Below are positions 43,334 to 51,747 of a stretch of 64,000 bases of DNA, piece after piece (positions within the stretch are counted from its first letter, which is position 1; every line of letters starts with the position of its first letter). The notes below the pieces were generated by a model. That model saw only the letters and a list, made by a program, of their open reading frames with translations, was not told the origin of the DNA and made no database searches. This stretch comes from Alkalihalobacillus sp. LMS6. GTDB taxonomy: Bacteria > Bacillota > Bacilli > Bacillales > Bacillaceae_D. The stretch is from the NCBI RefSeq assembly GCF_024362765.1, contig NZ_CP093302.1:2417564-2481563 (forward strand), written 5' to 3'. The position numbers were made by a program, and so were the translations under genes.

Positions 43334-44221
43334 CTATTTGGCAGACGTTAATTTTTTGTGTACATAGCGTCCAAGAAGTCGGGCCATTAAATTGAATAAC
43401 AGAACAGCAATAATGAGTACGAGCGCCGCACCGTCCGCAATATCTCTAGCATCCGGAACAAGCCCTTGAGTGTTTACTTTCCAAATGTGAACAGCCAACG
43501 TTTCTGCTGGTCGAAACACGTTTAATGGTGATGTCTCTGAAAATGGATTAAAGTTTGCCCAATCAAGTCGTGGTGTCGTCACGCCAGACGTAAATAATAA
43601 CGCAGCCGCTTCACCAAACACACGTCCTGCTGATAAAATAACTCCTGTCAAAATTCCTGGGAATGCCGCTGGCAAAATAATCGTCCGAATCGTATCCCAA
43701 TGCGTAATGCCAAGAGCTAAGCTTGCTTCTTTTTGTTCACGGGCAACGCTTGTAATGGAATCCTCAACGACACGCACCATGACAGGTAAATTAAAGACTG
43801 TTAACGCAAGTGCACCGCCTAAGATTGAATAGCTCCAGCCGGTTAATTGTACAAAGACAAGTAAACCGAAAAGACCTACAACAATGGATGGAAGGGACGC
43901 TAATACTTCAATACATGTACGAATAAAATCTGTTACCTTGCCAGGCTTTGCGTATTCAGCCATGTAAATCCCGCCACCAAGGCCAAGGGGAACAGTAAAT
44001 AACATTGTTAGAACAAGAATGTAAAAAGAGTTAAATAGTTGTGGACCAATTCCTCCACCTTCACGAAACGAGCTCGGCGGACTTGTTAAAAAGTTCAAAT
44101 CCAGTTGGCCAATCCCACGTACCAATATATAACTAATCAAACTTGCTAATACGGCTACAATGAGAAGCGCAATCAGTGTAAATACGGATGTCGCTAATCG
44201 ATCTGTCCATCGTTTATTCAT
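43334..44221 (-). CDS. pstA: Phosphate ABC transporter permease PstA
   Basis: This 295-aa inner-membrane permease has six predicted helices and the ABC-permease EAA loop ([23 protein letters not shown]). It pairs with PstC to form the phosphate channel. Its ATG overlaps the pstC stop in ATGA, and AGGAGG lies within pstC. Confidence 0.95.
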   Translation of the reverse strand: MNKRWTDRLATSVFTLIALLIVAVLASLISYILVRGIGQLDLNFLTSPPSSFREGGGIGPQLFNSFYILVLTMLFTVPLGLGGGIYMAEYAKPGKVTDFIRTCIEVLASLPSIVVGLFGLLVFVQLTGWSYSILGGALALTVFNLPVMVRVVEDSITSVAREQKEASLALGITHWDTIRTIILPAAFPGILTGVILSAGRVFGEAAALLFTSGVTTPRLDWANFNPFSETSPLNVFRPAETLAVHIWKVNTQGLVPDARDIADGAALVLIIAVLLFNLMARLLGRYVHKKLTSAK

Positions 44222-45147
44222 GAAAAACGCCTCCTAGATGACAAGAAACGAACGATGATAATGAACAAGTAAGACATCACTAGAAGAATTAATCCTAATG
44301 ACCAGAGCACGTTGTTTTCCGTGCTTCCAGGTACCGTATGTCCCATGTTTAATGTAATAATCGTCGTTAATGTTGCAGTTGGATCAAGTAAAGATTCTGC
44401 AATGGTTCGAGAATTTCCGATTACCATTTGTACAGCAAGTGCTTCACCAAAGGCACGGGCCATTCCTAAAACAATCGCCGTTAACAGCATCGGTCCAGCA
44501 GCTGGCACAATGACGCGGCGAATCGTTTGCCATCTCGTTGCCCCTAAAGCGAGCGATGATTCTCTAATCCCATTTGGAACAGATCGAAGCGCGTCGGTCG
44601 CAATACTTGTCACAGTCGGTAAAATCATAATGGATAATACGACCATTCCAGCTAATAAGCCAAATCCTTGTCCACCAACATTTTCACGTATAAAAGGAAC
44701 AATGAGCGTTAAGCCAATAAACCCATAAACAACTGATGGAATTCCGACTAATAGCTCTACTGCTGGTTGGAGAATTTTCCGTCCCCAACTTGGCGCAATT
44801 TCAGTCATGTAAATGGCAGCACCAATTCCAAGCGGCGCAGCCACTAACGCAGCTAAAATGGTTACGGCAAACGAGCCGACAATAAAAGGTAAAGCACCAT
44901 AAGCTGGTCCGCCTTGATCGGCACTCCGGGCCGGATTCCAGTCTAGACTAGTTAAAAATTCAATCGGACTAACGCCGTCAGCAACAAAAGCTTGCATTCC
45001 GCGAAAGACTAGGAAAAGTGTAATCGATACAGTTGTTAAAATAATAATGGTTGCACATGTGTAAACAATCAATTTCCCTTTGCGTTCTGTTTTTATTGTT
45101 TTCTTTTTATCTAGCAAACGGTCTGCTACAGATTGGGTAGCTGGCAT
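44218..45147 (-). CDS. pstC: Phosphate ABC transporter permease PstC
   Basis: The 309-aa permease has a cytoplasmic N terminus, six membrane helices, and the EAA loop (RESSLALGATRWQTIRRVIVPAA). I choose the ATG at 45147 because AAGGAGG lies 9 nt before it; the frame runs ten codons further upstream without such a site. It follows pstS by 90 bp. Confidence 0.94.
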   Translation of the reverse strand: MPATQSVADRLLDKKKTIKTERKGKLIVYTCATIIILTTVSITLFLVFRGMQAFVADGVSPIEFLTSLDWNPARSADQGGPAYGALPFIVGSFAVTILAALVAAPLGIGAAIYMTEIAPSWGRKILQPAVELLVGIPSVVYGFIGLTLIVPFIRENVGGQGFGLLAGMVVLSIMILPTVTSIATDALRSVPNGIRESSLALGATRWQTIRRVIVPAAGPMLLTAIVLGMARAFGEALAVQMVIGNSRTIAESLLDPTATLTTIITLNMGHTVPGSTENNVLWSLGLILLVMSYLFIIIVRFLSSRRRFS

Positions 45148-45237
45148 GAATACGTTCCTCCTTGATCTTCTCCTCAATGAAAATCAATGTTTGAAAAGAG
45201 GCTCGGCCTTTTTAACCAAAGCCCCCTTTTCTTCTCT

Positions 45238-46170
45238 TTATTTTGCTGTTTCATTTCCTTCAGCATCTCGTTCTATTTGCATCCCCGTTTCAGGAATGTA
45301 GCCCATTTCTGGAATGACACCATCTTGAACCGTTTCGCTGAACAGAAAGTCGATAAACGCTTTTGTTAACCCTTCAGGCTCTCCATTTGTATAAGAGTGC
45401 ATATAGGCCCAGATTGGGAAATCTCCTGACATGACGTTTTCATCGGTTTGCTCAACGCCATCTACTGCTAACGGTAAAACCGAACCTTGGTCATCGTAGT
45501 ACGAGAAAGCAAGGTAGCCGATTGCACCAGGTGTCTCGCTAATAATCTGACGCACTGTACTTGATGAATCTTCTGTAATTGCATCAGATGAAGGCTCATT
45601 TCCTTCAAGGCCATATTTTACAAATGTATCTCTCGTTCCAGAAGAATCTGGGCGGTTGACAAGAACGATCTCTTCATCTGCGCCACCGATTTCACTCCAG
45701 TTCGTTACTTCTCCTGTAAAAATATCAATCATGTCTTCCGTTGATAGATCGTCTACACCGACTTCAGGGTGAGCGGCTGGACCCATTCCTACAACCGCAA
45801 TGCGGTGATCAACAAGATTGGTTGCATCAATATCGTCTTTCTCTTCCGCAAATACATCCGAGTTCCCGATGTCAACTTGTTCACTTGCAATGGAAGAAAG
45901 TCCTTGACCAGACCCACCAGCTTGTACAGAGATACTTGCTTCCAGATGTTCTTCCATAAACACTTCACTTGCCGCGGCTACAAGCGGTTCCATTGCGCTT
46001 GATCCTGCTACAAGAATGCTTCCTGATACTTCTTCCGTATTATTATCATTGGAGCTATCTCCACCATTTGATGCGTTGTCACCATCACCATTCGTTCCCT
46101 CATCTGATCCACATGCAGCTGCTGTTAATAGAAATGCTGCAAAAACTGCTCCAAGGTTTAACTTCTTCAT
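45238..46170 (-). CDS. pstS: Phosphate-binding lipoprotein PstS
   Basis: This solute-binding protein captures phosphate outside the membrane. It has a lipoprotein signal (LLTAAAC, lipid Cys at 20), a low-complexity acidic linker (about 21-50), and the PstS domain with GSSAMEPLV, GGSGQGLSSIASEQVDIGNSD, and RPDSSGTRDTF, which form the phosphate pocket. Length is 310 aa. The acidic linker suits an alkaline habitat. A Pho box lies upstream. Confidence 0.94.
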   Translation of the reverse strand: MKKLNLGAVFAAFLLTAAACGSDEGTNGDGDNASNGGDSSNDNNTEEVSGSILVAGSSAMEPLVAAASEVFMEEHLEASISVQAGGSGQGLSSIASEQVDIGNSDVFAEEKDDIDATNLVDHRIAVVGMGPAAHPEVGVDDLSTEDMIDIFTGEVTNWSEIGGADEEIVLVNRPDSSGTRDTFVKYGLEGNEPSSDAITEDSSSTVRQIISETPGAIGYLAFSYYDDQGSVLPLAVDGVEQTDENVMSGDFPIWAYMHSYTNGEPEGLTKAFIDFLFSETVQDGVIPEMGYIPETGMQIERDAEGNETAK

Positions 46171-46222
46171 CTGTTTGTTTCCCCCTATTTGTTAAGCATT
46201 CGGTATCGTTCTTACAAGCCCA

Positions 46223-46276
46223 AGTATAGATGGCAAGTATTAAGTTCATATATGGCTCGTGTAAAGCTTTTGTAAA
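46223..46276 (-). promoter_or_regulatory. Pho box and promoter of the pst operon
   Basis: On the minus strand, two exact TTTACA hexamers (46271-46276 and 46260-46265) lie 11 bp apart, the PhoP direct-repeat pattern TT(A/C/T)ACA-N5. A weaker repeat precedes them. TATACT (46223-46228) downstream is a candidate -10. PhoP would activate pst under phosphate starvation. Confidence 0.75.
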
Positions 46277-46304
46277 AAGCATGAAGACCACCTTTACAAA
46301 TGAA

Positions 46305-46340
46305 CATAAAAAAAACGTACTGATCATGATCAGTACGTTT
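46305..46340 (-). terminator. Intrinsic terminator after the DinB-like gene
   Basis: A 28-bp perfect palindrome (46313-46340, centred on TGATCATGATCA) is followed on the minus strand by eight Ts. It isolates the Pho-box region from upstream transcription. Confidence 0.85.
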
Positions 46341-46361
46341 CACATCTACACGATTATTTTC

Positions 46362-46835
46362 TTAGTTTGTTTGTTCCTTTGTTGGCCCATAGACTCCAGG
46401 TACCGTTAACCCTGCTTGACGAAGGAGAACCGTCATTTGCCCACGATGGTGCGTTTGATGGCTAACGAGCATACGTAGCATCGTTCCTTTTGTCATCGTT
46501 GCACCTAAGGCTTCGAGCTCTTCTTCCATAAAGCTGTCTGATTCGATCTTTTCCATTGCTTGAAGCAACGCCTGACTTACGCGATCATATGAATCTTTTA
46601 TAACACTCGCACTGCTCGGCTGTTTTTCCGCAAGCTCTACGTCAAGATTCACACCTAGTTGTCCTACAAAAAAGACAGGAGATGTCGTCAAGTGCCAACC
46701 TAACCAACCTAAAGTGTTGTGTCCTTCTTCAATCGCTTGTCCTAATTTTTCATCTGACACAGCGTCTAAAACCGCTGATGTTAAATAAGATTCTTGTTTC
46801 CATTCTTGAATAAAATCTTCTACTTTGCGATACAT
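46362..46835 (-). CDS. DinB-like metal-dependent protein
   Basis: This 157-aa four-helix DinB/YfiT-family protein has three probable metal-binding His residues: H48 in GWLGWHLT, and H126 and H130 in VSHQTHHRGQ. Family members include thiol-S-transferases that use bacillithiol. I use the ATG at 46835 with AAAGGAG upstream. It is the last gene after the amidase and amidotransferase-like genes. Confidence 0.82.
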   Translation of the reverse strand: MYRKVEDFIQEWKQESYLTSAVLDAVSDEKLGQAIEEGHNTLGWLGWHLTTSPVFFVGQLGVNLDVELAEKQPSSASVIKDSYDRVSQALLQAMEKIESDSFMEEELEALGATMTKGTMLRMLVSHQTHHRGQMTVLLRQAGLTVPGVYGPTKEQTN

Positions 46836-46907
46836 GCTTACCAGCTCCTTTTCTACGTCACTTCTTAGTATAGTAAAAACGATCAAAAACATACAAGTAA
46901 GACGACC

Positions 46908-48368
46908 TTATCCTTGCCACAAATCACTTTGTTCAAGCATTGCCGCTAAGCGTATTAGTGACGCTTCATTTCCTTTAGACGCTATCGCTTGAACACCGAT
47001 AGGCATACCTTGATTCGTTTGATATACAGGGATGTTCATCGCTGGTTGCCCGGTCAAATTTGCAAGTTGTGTAAAAGGGGTGTACGTCAAACTTGGTAAG
47101 AACATCTCATAAACAAGATCAAGCTGATCCTGAGCGCCAAGTCTCTGCACTGAGTCTTTCAACCTCTGCTCTTCTTCTAAAGATGGCGTGAGCTCACCAA
47201 TTTTCGGTGCAATCGATGCAGTTCCTGGTGTTAAATACAAATCATAGTTTTGATGAAAAGCCATCGCTTTTGCTGCATGCTCGTCCCATGCAGTCAGACT
47301 ACTGGCATATTGAGCTGCCGACACATGTCTTCCAGCCTCCGAGAGAACAAACGACTCCGTTTCCAGCTCCTCTTCACGAAGAGCTCTACCAATTGTTTTC
47401 TCTAAACGCCTACGCATATTTGCCATTTCGCCAGCGTTCATTAAATAGTATTGCTGCATTAAATAACGACCATCAATGGATGGAGACGCTTCTTCTAGCT
47501 CATACCCAAGAGAATCAAGATACTGAACCGTTTGCATCAGTGCGGTTTTCGCATCGTCTGAAACAGGTGTACCAACTGGCGACTCATAGGAGTACGCAAT
47601 ACGCATAGGTGGTGCTTGATGCATCGTCTCTTCAAACCCTTCTACAAATAAAGGTGTATGAAAGGCCGCTTCTGGTTGATACGTTTGCAGCACATCTAGT
47701 GCCCGTGCGCTATCCCGTACCGACCGACTTAAGACAAAATCAATCGCTGCTCCTTGCCACTGACGTCCTGCACCAGGTCCGACAGGTGTACGACCTCGTG
47801 TTGGTTTTAAGCCAACAAGCCCTGTGAACGAAGCAGGAATACGTATGGAACCCCCTCCATCACTTGCTCCAGCAATTGGGACGATCCCACTCGCCACCGC
47901 CGCTGCAGCTCCACCACTCGAACCACCTGGAGAATATGAATCATTATGCGGGTTTTTGGTTGCCCCGTACAATTTCGGTTCCGTGATATTCTTCAAACCA
48001 AATTCAGGAGAATTCGTATAACCCATCATAATAAACCCAGCATGTTGCAAGCGTTTGGTGTAATGACTGGACTCTTTAGCAACAGATCCTGTTAGTAATG
48101 GACTTCCAGCATTTATTTCTTCCCCTTTTAACGCTTGAGATGAATTCTTTAATAAAAACGGAACGCCTTGAAAGAGTTGCTCCGCGTGGAGATCTTTCAA
48201 TTCTTCTGTTGCTCGTTTTTCCCGAGTTGAGACGACTGCATTTAATTGTTGATGAGCCCTCATCCCTTCTAAACAAGCTTGAAGGACGTCTAACGGTTGA
48301 ATACTCCGTTTTTTTATTAAGTCTGCTAACGCCACCCCATCGTATTGCTTATATTCACGAAAATCCAT
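46908..48368 (-). CDS. Amidase signature family enzyme
   Basis: This 486-aa amidase has the Ser-cisSer-Lys triad: K74 in FLLKN, S150 in GGSSGGAAAA, and S174 in SDGGGSIRIPAS. It would hydrolyse an unknown amide. It is not GatA: the usual gatC and gatB neighbours are absent. It lies 39 bp after the PuuD-like gene, which suggests a shared catabolic route for an amide or glutamyl compound. Confidence 0.88.
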   Translation of the reverse strand: MDFREYKQYDGVALADLIKKRSIQPLDVLQACLEGMRAHQQLNAVVSTREKRATEELKDLHAEQLFQGVPFLLKNSSQALKGEEINAGSPLLTGSVAKESSHYTKRLQHAGFIMMGYTNSPEFGLKNITEPKLYGATKNPHNDSYSPGGSSGGAAAAVASGIVPIAGASDGGGSIRIPASFTGLVGLKPTRGRTPVGPGAGRQWQGAAIDFVLSRSVRDSARALDVLQTYQPEAAFHTPLFVEGFEETMHQAPPMRIAYSYESPVGTPVSDDAKTALMQTVQYLDSLGYELEEASPSIDGRYLMQQYYLMNAGEMANMRRRLEKTIGRALREEELETESFVLSEAGRHVSAAQYASSLTAWDEHAAKAMAFHQNYDLYLTPGTASIAPKIGELTPSLEEEQRLKDSVQRLGAQDQLDLVYEMFLPSLTYTPFTQLANLTGQPAMNIPVYQTNQGMPIGVQAIASKGNEASLIRLAAMLEQSDLWQG

Positions 48369-48407
48369 GTAGTCTGCCTCCTTTTCTTCAGTATAAAAGA
48401 ACGCACA

Positions 48408-49124
48408 TTAATTTGCTTTTGATCTGCTTCTCCATGACTCACAAGCTTTGAGAAAACCTTGAAAAAGCTTTTTTGAATGCTCATCCTTCATATTTTCAGG
48501 GTGCCATTGAACGCCTACTTGAAAAGGGTGTGTTTCGTGTTCAATCGCTTCTATAACACCGTCATTTGTCCAACCGACCACCGCTAAAGGGGAAGATACT
48601 TGTCTAACCGCTTGATGGTGAAAACTGTTTACAAACATGGTTTGTGTTCCAACAATTGATGCGAGTATAGAAGAATCCTTCATTTGGACTTGATGGCTAC
48701 CATACTCTCTCGGAGCTCGTTGCTGATGCTGAATTAATTCGCTTTGAAATTGGCTCGGTAAATCTTGATACATATCTCCTCCAGCCGCAATATTTAAGAT
48801 TTGCATGCCTCGACAAATCGCAAGCACCGGTTTCTCTTCTGCTAAAGCCGCTTTTGCAAGTGCCATCTCAAATAAATCTCGCTCTGGTGTAATACTCCCT
48901 AGTTGAGGATGAGGGTCTTCATGAAACAGCGTTGGATTAATATCGCCTCCACCTGTCATTAACACACCATCTAGTTGCTTTACGTATGACCAAGCTTTCG
49001 TTGGTTCAATATTTGGAAGCACAAATGGCAGAACTTGTTTCCCATTGATAGCCGCAATATTATCTAGCGCCGTACTTAGTCTCCCTGCGTCAACAATCGA
49101 AGAAGTGATGCCGATGGTTAGCAT
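48408..49124 (-). CDS. Class I glutamine amidotransferase-like gamma-glutamyl hydrolase (peptidase C26, PuuD-like)
   Basis: This 238-aa enzyme has the triad C104 in AICRGMQ, and H208 and E210 in QWHPE. TGGGDINP near residue 58 and SFHHQAV are typical of PuuD, which hydrolyses gamma-glutamyl-GABA. It is first in a three-gene minus-strand group and diverges from an FAD oxidoreductase gene. A role in polyamine or amino-acid amide breakdown is inferred. Confidence 0.85.
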   Translation of the reverse strand: MLTIGITSSIVDAGRLSTALDNIAAINGKQVLPFVLPNIEPTKAWSYVKQLDGVLMTGGGDINPTLFHEDPHPQLGSITPERDLFEMALAKAALAEEKPVLAICRGMQILNIAAGGDMYQDLPSQFQSELIQHQQRAPREYGSHQVQMKDSSILASIVGTQTMFVNSFHHQAVRQVSSPLAVVGWTNDGVIEAIEHETHPFQVGVQWHPENMKDEHSKKLFQGFLKACESWRSRSKAN

Positions 49125-49253
49125 GTTATCCGCCTCCTTTTTCTTTACACTATGCGTATGAAAAAAAATGATGTCAATGCTGAAATTGACATTTTTGCTT
49201 TGATTCGCTACGCTTTTCTAATGATTGATACGCAAAAAGTGAGGCATTATTTT

Positions 49254-50372
49254 ATGAGAAAACGAATGGTTTTAATTGGTGGAGGCATTGTTGGTAGCTC
49301 CACCGCATTTCATTTAGCAAAGCAAGGGTACGATGTCGTTCTCGTTGATGACAAGCATCCAAATCGAGCAACAAATGCTGCTGCTGGAATTGTGTGTCCT
49401 TGGTTATCAAAACGACGAAATCAAGCTTGGTATCAGCTCGTGAAAAACAGTGCTGCCTACTACCCATCATTTGTAGAAACGTTGGCTTCGTTCGGCGGCG
49501 AAGATACTGGTTTCAAACGAACCGGTGCTCTCTGGATTCACGAAAAAAAAGAAAATGTTCTTGATACCATCGAACGCGCAAAAATTAAACGACAAGACGC
49601 CCCGGAAATTGGTGAACTGACTTATCTTGAAGGGGACGACATACAGCAGCGATTCCCTGTTCTCGATACACGCTATTATGGTGTATTCGTAGAAGGAGCT
49701 GGGCGTGTTGACGGTCAATCGTTAAATCACTCCATGCAGCAAGCCGCACAACGTCTAGGCGCAACCATTATTCATCAAAAAGCGTCAATTGAAGAGCAAG
49801 CGAACGGGCGGTTAGCCGTTTTCACTTCAGAAGGCGAGCTTGAATACGACGAATTAATAATTACGAATGGCGCTTGGGTGAAGCCGCTATTCGAACGGAC
49901 TTCCATCGCAGTAGATATTCGCGATCAAAAAGCACAAATAGTTCATTTACAAATTGACCAAGATACATCCCAATGGCCTGTGGTCATCCCTCCTGGAAAT
50001 CAATATCTGTTAGCTTTTCCTAACGGGAAGATTGTTGCTGGCTCTACGTATGAAAATCATACGAATTTTAATCCGTCCGTGACTGCCGATGCGGTTCACA
50101 CCTTACTACATGAAACGTTTTCCGTTGCCCCAGGATTACGAACTGCATCGTATGTAGAAACAAAAGTGGGGTTTCGACCTGTTGGCCCTCACCACATGCC
50201 GCTTTTCGGAAGAATGCCAAACTACGAAAACGTGTGGATTGCGAACGGTCTCGGTTCTACTGGTTTAACAGCTGGACCTTATATTGGCTACGCACTCGCC
50301 GAATGTCTTGCAGGACGAGAGGTTCCCCTTTCCGATACTTTATTTAACTTCCAATCAATTATTAAACCATAA
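49254..50372 (+). CDS. FAD-dependent amino-acid oxidoreductase (DAO family)
   Basis: This 372-aa protein has an N-terminal FAD motif (VLIGGGIVGSSTAFHLA) and C-terminal GFRPVGPHHMPLFGR and ANGLGSTGLTAGP, as in glycine oxidase and D-amino-acid dehydrogenases. I use the ATG at 49254 (GTGAGG upstream); the frame extends 34 codons further but that part is not family-like. It diverges from the PuuD-like gene. The substrate is probably an amino acid or N-alkyl amino acid. Confidence 0.88.
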   Translation: MRKRMVLIGGGIVGSSTAFHLAKQGYDVVLVDDKHPNRATNAAAGIVCPWLSKRRNQAWYQLVKNSAAYYPSFVETLASFGGEDTGFKRTGALWIHEKKENVLDTIERAKIKRQDAPEIGELTYLEGDDIQQRFPVLDTRYYGVFVEGAGRVDGQSLNHSMQQAAQRLGATIIHQKASIEEQANGRLAVFTSEGELEYDELIITNGAWVKPLFERTSIAVDIRDQKAQIVHLQIDQDTSQWPVVIPPGNQYLLAFPNGKIVAGSTYENHTNFNPSVTADAVHTLLHETFSVAPGLRTASYVETKVGFRPVGPHHMPLFGRMPNYENVWIANGLGSTGLTAGPYIGYALAECLAGREVPLSDTLFNFQSIIKP

Positions 50373-50387
50373 AAAGCTCGAGCACAA

Positions 50388-50426
50388 GAGATGATTAATC
50401 CAGTAGTGATTACTCATCTTTTTTTA
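50388..50426 (+). terminator. Intrinsic terminator after the oxidoreductase gene
   Basis: An imperfect stem (AGATGA-T-TAATC with GATTA-C-TCATCT) is followed by seven Ts. Confidence 0.75.
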
Positions 50427-50513
50427 AAAGAAACGTTGGAGTTGAACGAAACTCGAGTCTTTTTTGCTTACAGTTGCTTAAATCGGGTATGAAAATGAAA
50501 TGGAGGGATGACA

Positions 50514-50957
50514 ATGAGTTACTATGACCAGATGGACAAAGACGCGGATCATCGAAAGCAGCCTGAGAAGTATCGTGTCGGGCGTGGAGAACAAGGCGTA
50601 TTAATGATTGAACCATATAAAAGTGAAATTCTCCCAAATTGGCGGTTTAAAACTCCTGATGTCGCGAAAGAATCTTCTGAAACAATCTATGAACAGTTTC
50701 TCGCTTATAAAAAAGCGGATGATTTGGTCGGCATGGATATGGCAAGAAAATTTTTGCAGATGGGCTACACGCGAGCTAGAAGGTATGCAAATTACCCTGG
50801 AGGCAAAAAATACGATAAAGACGGGAACCTGAATGACCGAGATATTGATGATGAAAAAGCAAAAGCAGCGTCTTATTTCGAAGAGAAATGGATAAAAGCG
50901 CGGGAAGACCAAGATTATTTAAAAAAGAAAAAGCAACACCAAGACCGTTATGGCTAA
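50514..50957 (+). CDS. DUF4385 protein
   Basis: This 147-aa protein matches DUF4385: YRVGRGEQGVLMIEPYKSEI, then LPNWRFKTPDVAKES and KFLQMGYTRARRYANY. The family has no known function. I choose the second ATG (50514) because GGAGGG abuts the first. It is rich in Lys and Arg at the C terminus. Its stop lies one base from the stop of the convergent UDG-like gene, with no terminator between. Confidence 0.8.
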   Translation: MSYYDQMDKDADHRKQPEKYRVGRGEQGVLMIEPYKSEILPNWRFKTPDVAKESSETIYEQFLAYKKADDLVGMDMARKFLQMGYTRARRYANYPGGKKYDKDGNLNDRDIDDEKAKAASYFEEKWIKAREDQDYLKKKKQHQDRYG

Positions 50958-50958
50958 C

Positions 50959-51585
50959 TTAATCAACGGTTAGTAGTTGCTTCAGACCTTGCATATCCGC
51001 TGCAATTGTTTCTTTCAAATGCTGCCGATAAAATACAGAGGACGGATGATATGTGGGAAAGATTATAAACCAATTGTTGCTGCGTTCGTAAACGCCTTCT
51101 TTTGAATAACGTAAAATTTTACTACAAAAAGGCTTTCCATGTTGTTCGTTCACTTTAAACGACGAACCAACAATTCGCTCGAGCGCAATTCTACCTAGCG
51201 TCACAATAACTTTGGGGTTAATGTGGTCAATTGTTTCATCTAAAAGGATTGCGTGGGCGTTTATCTCTTTTTTGATTGGCGTTCGATTCCCTCTCTCTTC
51301 AATCGGCTTTTGCTGACTTTTGAGGTCTGTTTTATACGGCCTGCTTCGAACCACACTCGTAACAAAGATCTCTTCCCGCGTTAGCTGAATAGATTGCAGG
51401 TAGGTTTGGAAACTTTCTGCTGATTGACCTGAAAAAGGTTTTCCTGTGACAATTTCCGTTCTGCCTGGTGCTTCTCCTACAAATAAAACGTCTGCTTGCT
51501 CGTTTCCCGCGCCTTCTAAAAAGCCTTCGCATGCATATGGATGCATTCGTCGTTTCGCTTCTTTTATCGTCTCTTCTTTATACAT
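50959..51585 (-). CDS. Uracil-DNA glycosylase superfamily protein
   Basis: This 208-aa protein has the UDG family 4/5-like motifs VGEAPGRTE (motif 1) and FPTYHPSSV (motif 2). The N-terminal iron-sulfur Cys set of family 4 is lacking: only two Cys (C19 and one near 150) are present. It may remove uracil or be a non-canonical member. It follows a 44-aa gene by 2 bp. Confidence 0.82.
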   Translation of the reverse strand: MYKEETIKEAKRRMHPYACEGFLEGAGNEQADVLFVGEAPGRTEIVTGKPFSGQSAESFQTYLQSIQLTREEIFVTSVVRSRPYKTDLKSQQKPIEERGNRTPIKKEINAHAILLDETIDHINPKVIVTLGRIALERIVGSSFKVNEQHGKPFCSKILRYSKEGVYERSNNWFIIFPTYHPSSVFYRQHLKETIAADMQGLKQLLTVD

Positions 51586-51587
51586 TG

Positions 51588-51722
51588 TTATCCTCTTCTA
51601 GTTTTTACTTGCGCTTGTAGCAAAGCTAATTTTGTAATATACCGTTTCCGTTCACCATCATTAGCCGCACACCAAATCGATTGATAAAGCTCGTTAATCC
51701 GATTTTGATCACGATTCACCAT
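51588..51722 (-). CDS. Small hypothetical protein upstream of the UDG-like gene, 44 aa
   Basis: Read by hand: MVNRDQNRINELYQSIWCAA, then ERKRYITKLALLQAQVKTRRG. AGTAGG lies 5 nt before the ATG. The stop is two bases before the UDG ATG, so the two are probably co-translated. It is helical and basic. I do not recognise it. Confidence 0.55.
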   Translation of the reverse strand: MVNRDQNRINELYQSIWCAANDGERKRYITKLALLQAQVKTRRG

Positions 51723-51747
51723 TCAAACCTACTTCCCTACTTAGTCT

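Noticed and set aside
45741-46229. Plus-strand frames over pstS
   Set aside because: Shadows of pstS with no family resemblance or start signals.
46313-46340. 28-bp perfect palindrome as a regulator site
   Set aside because: It is followed by eight Ts right after a gene end, so a terminator explains it.
49152-49253. 34-codon extension of the FAD oxidoreductase
   Set aside because: The FAD-binding fold begins at the ATG at 49254, which has a ribosome binding site; the extension is not family-like.
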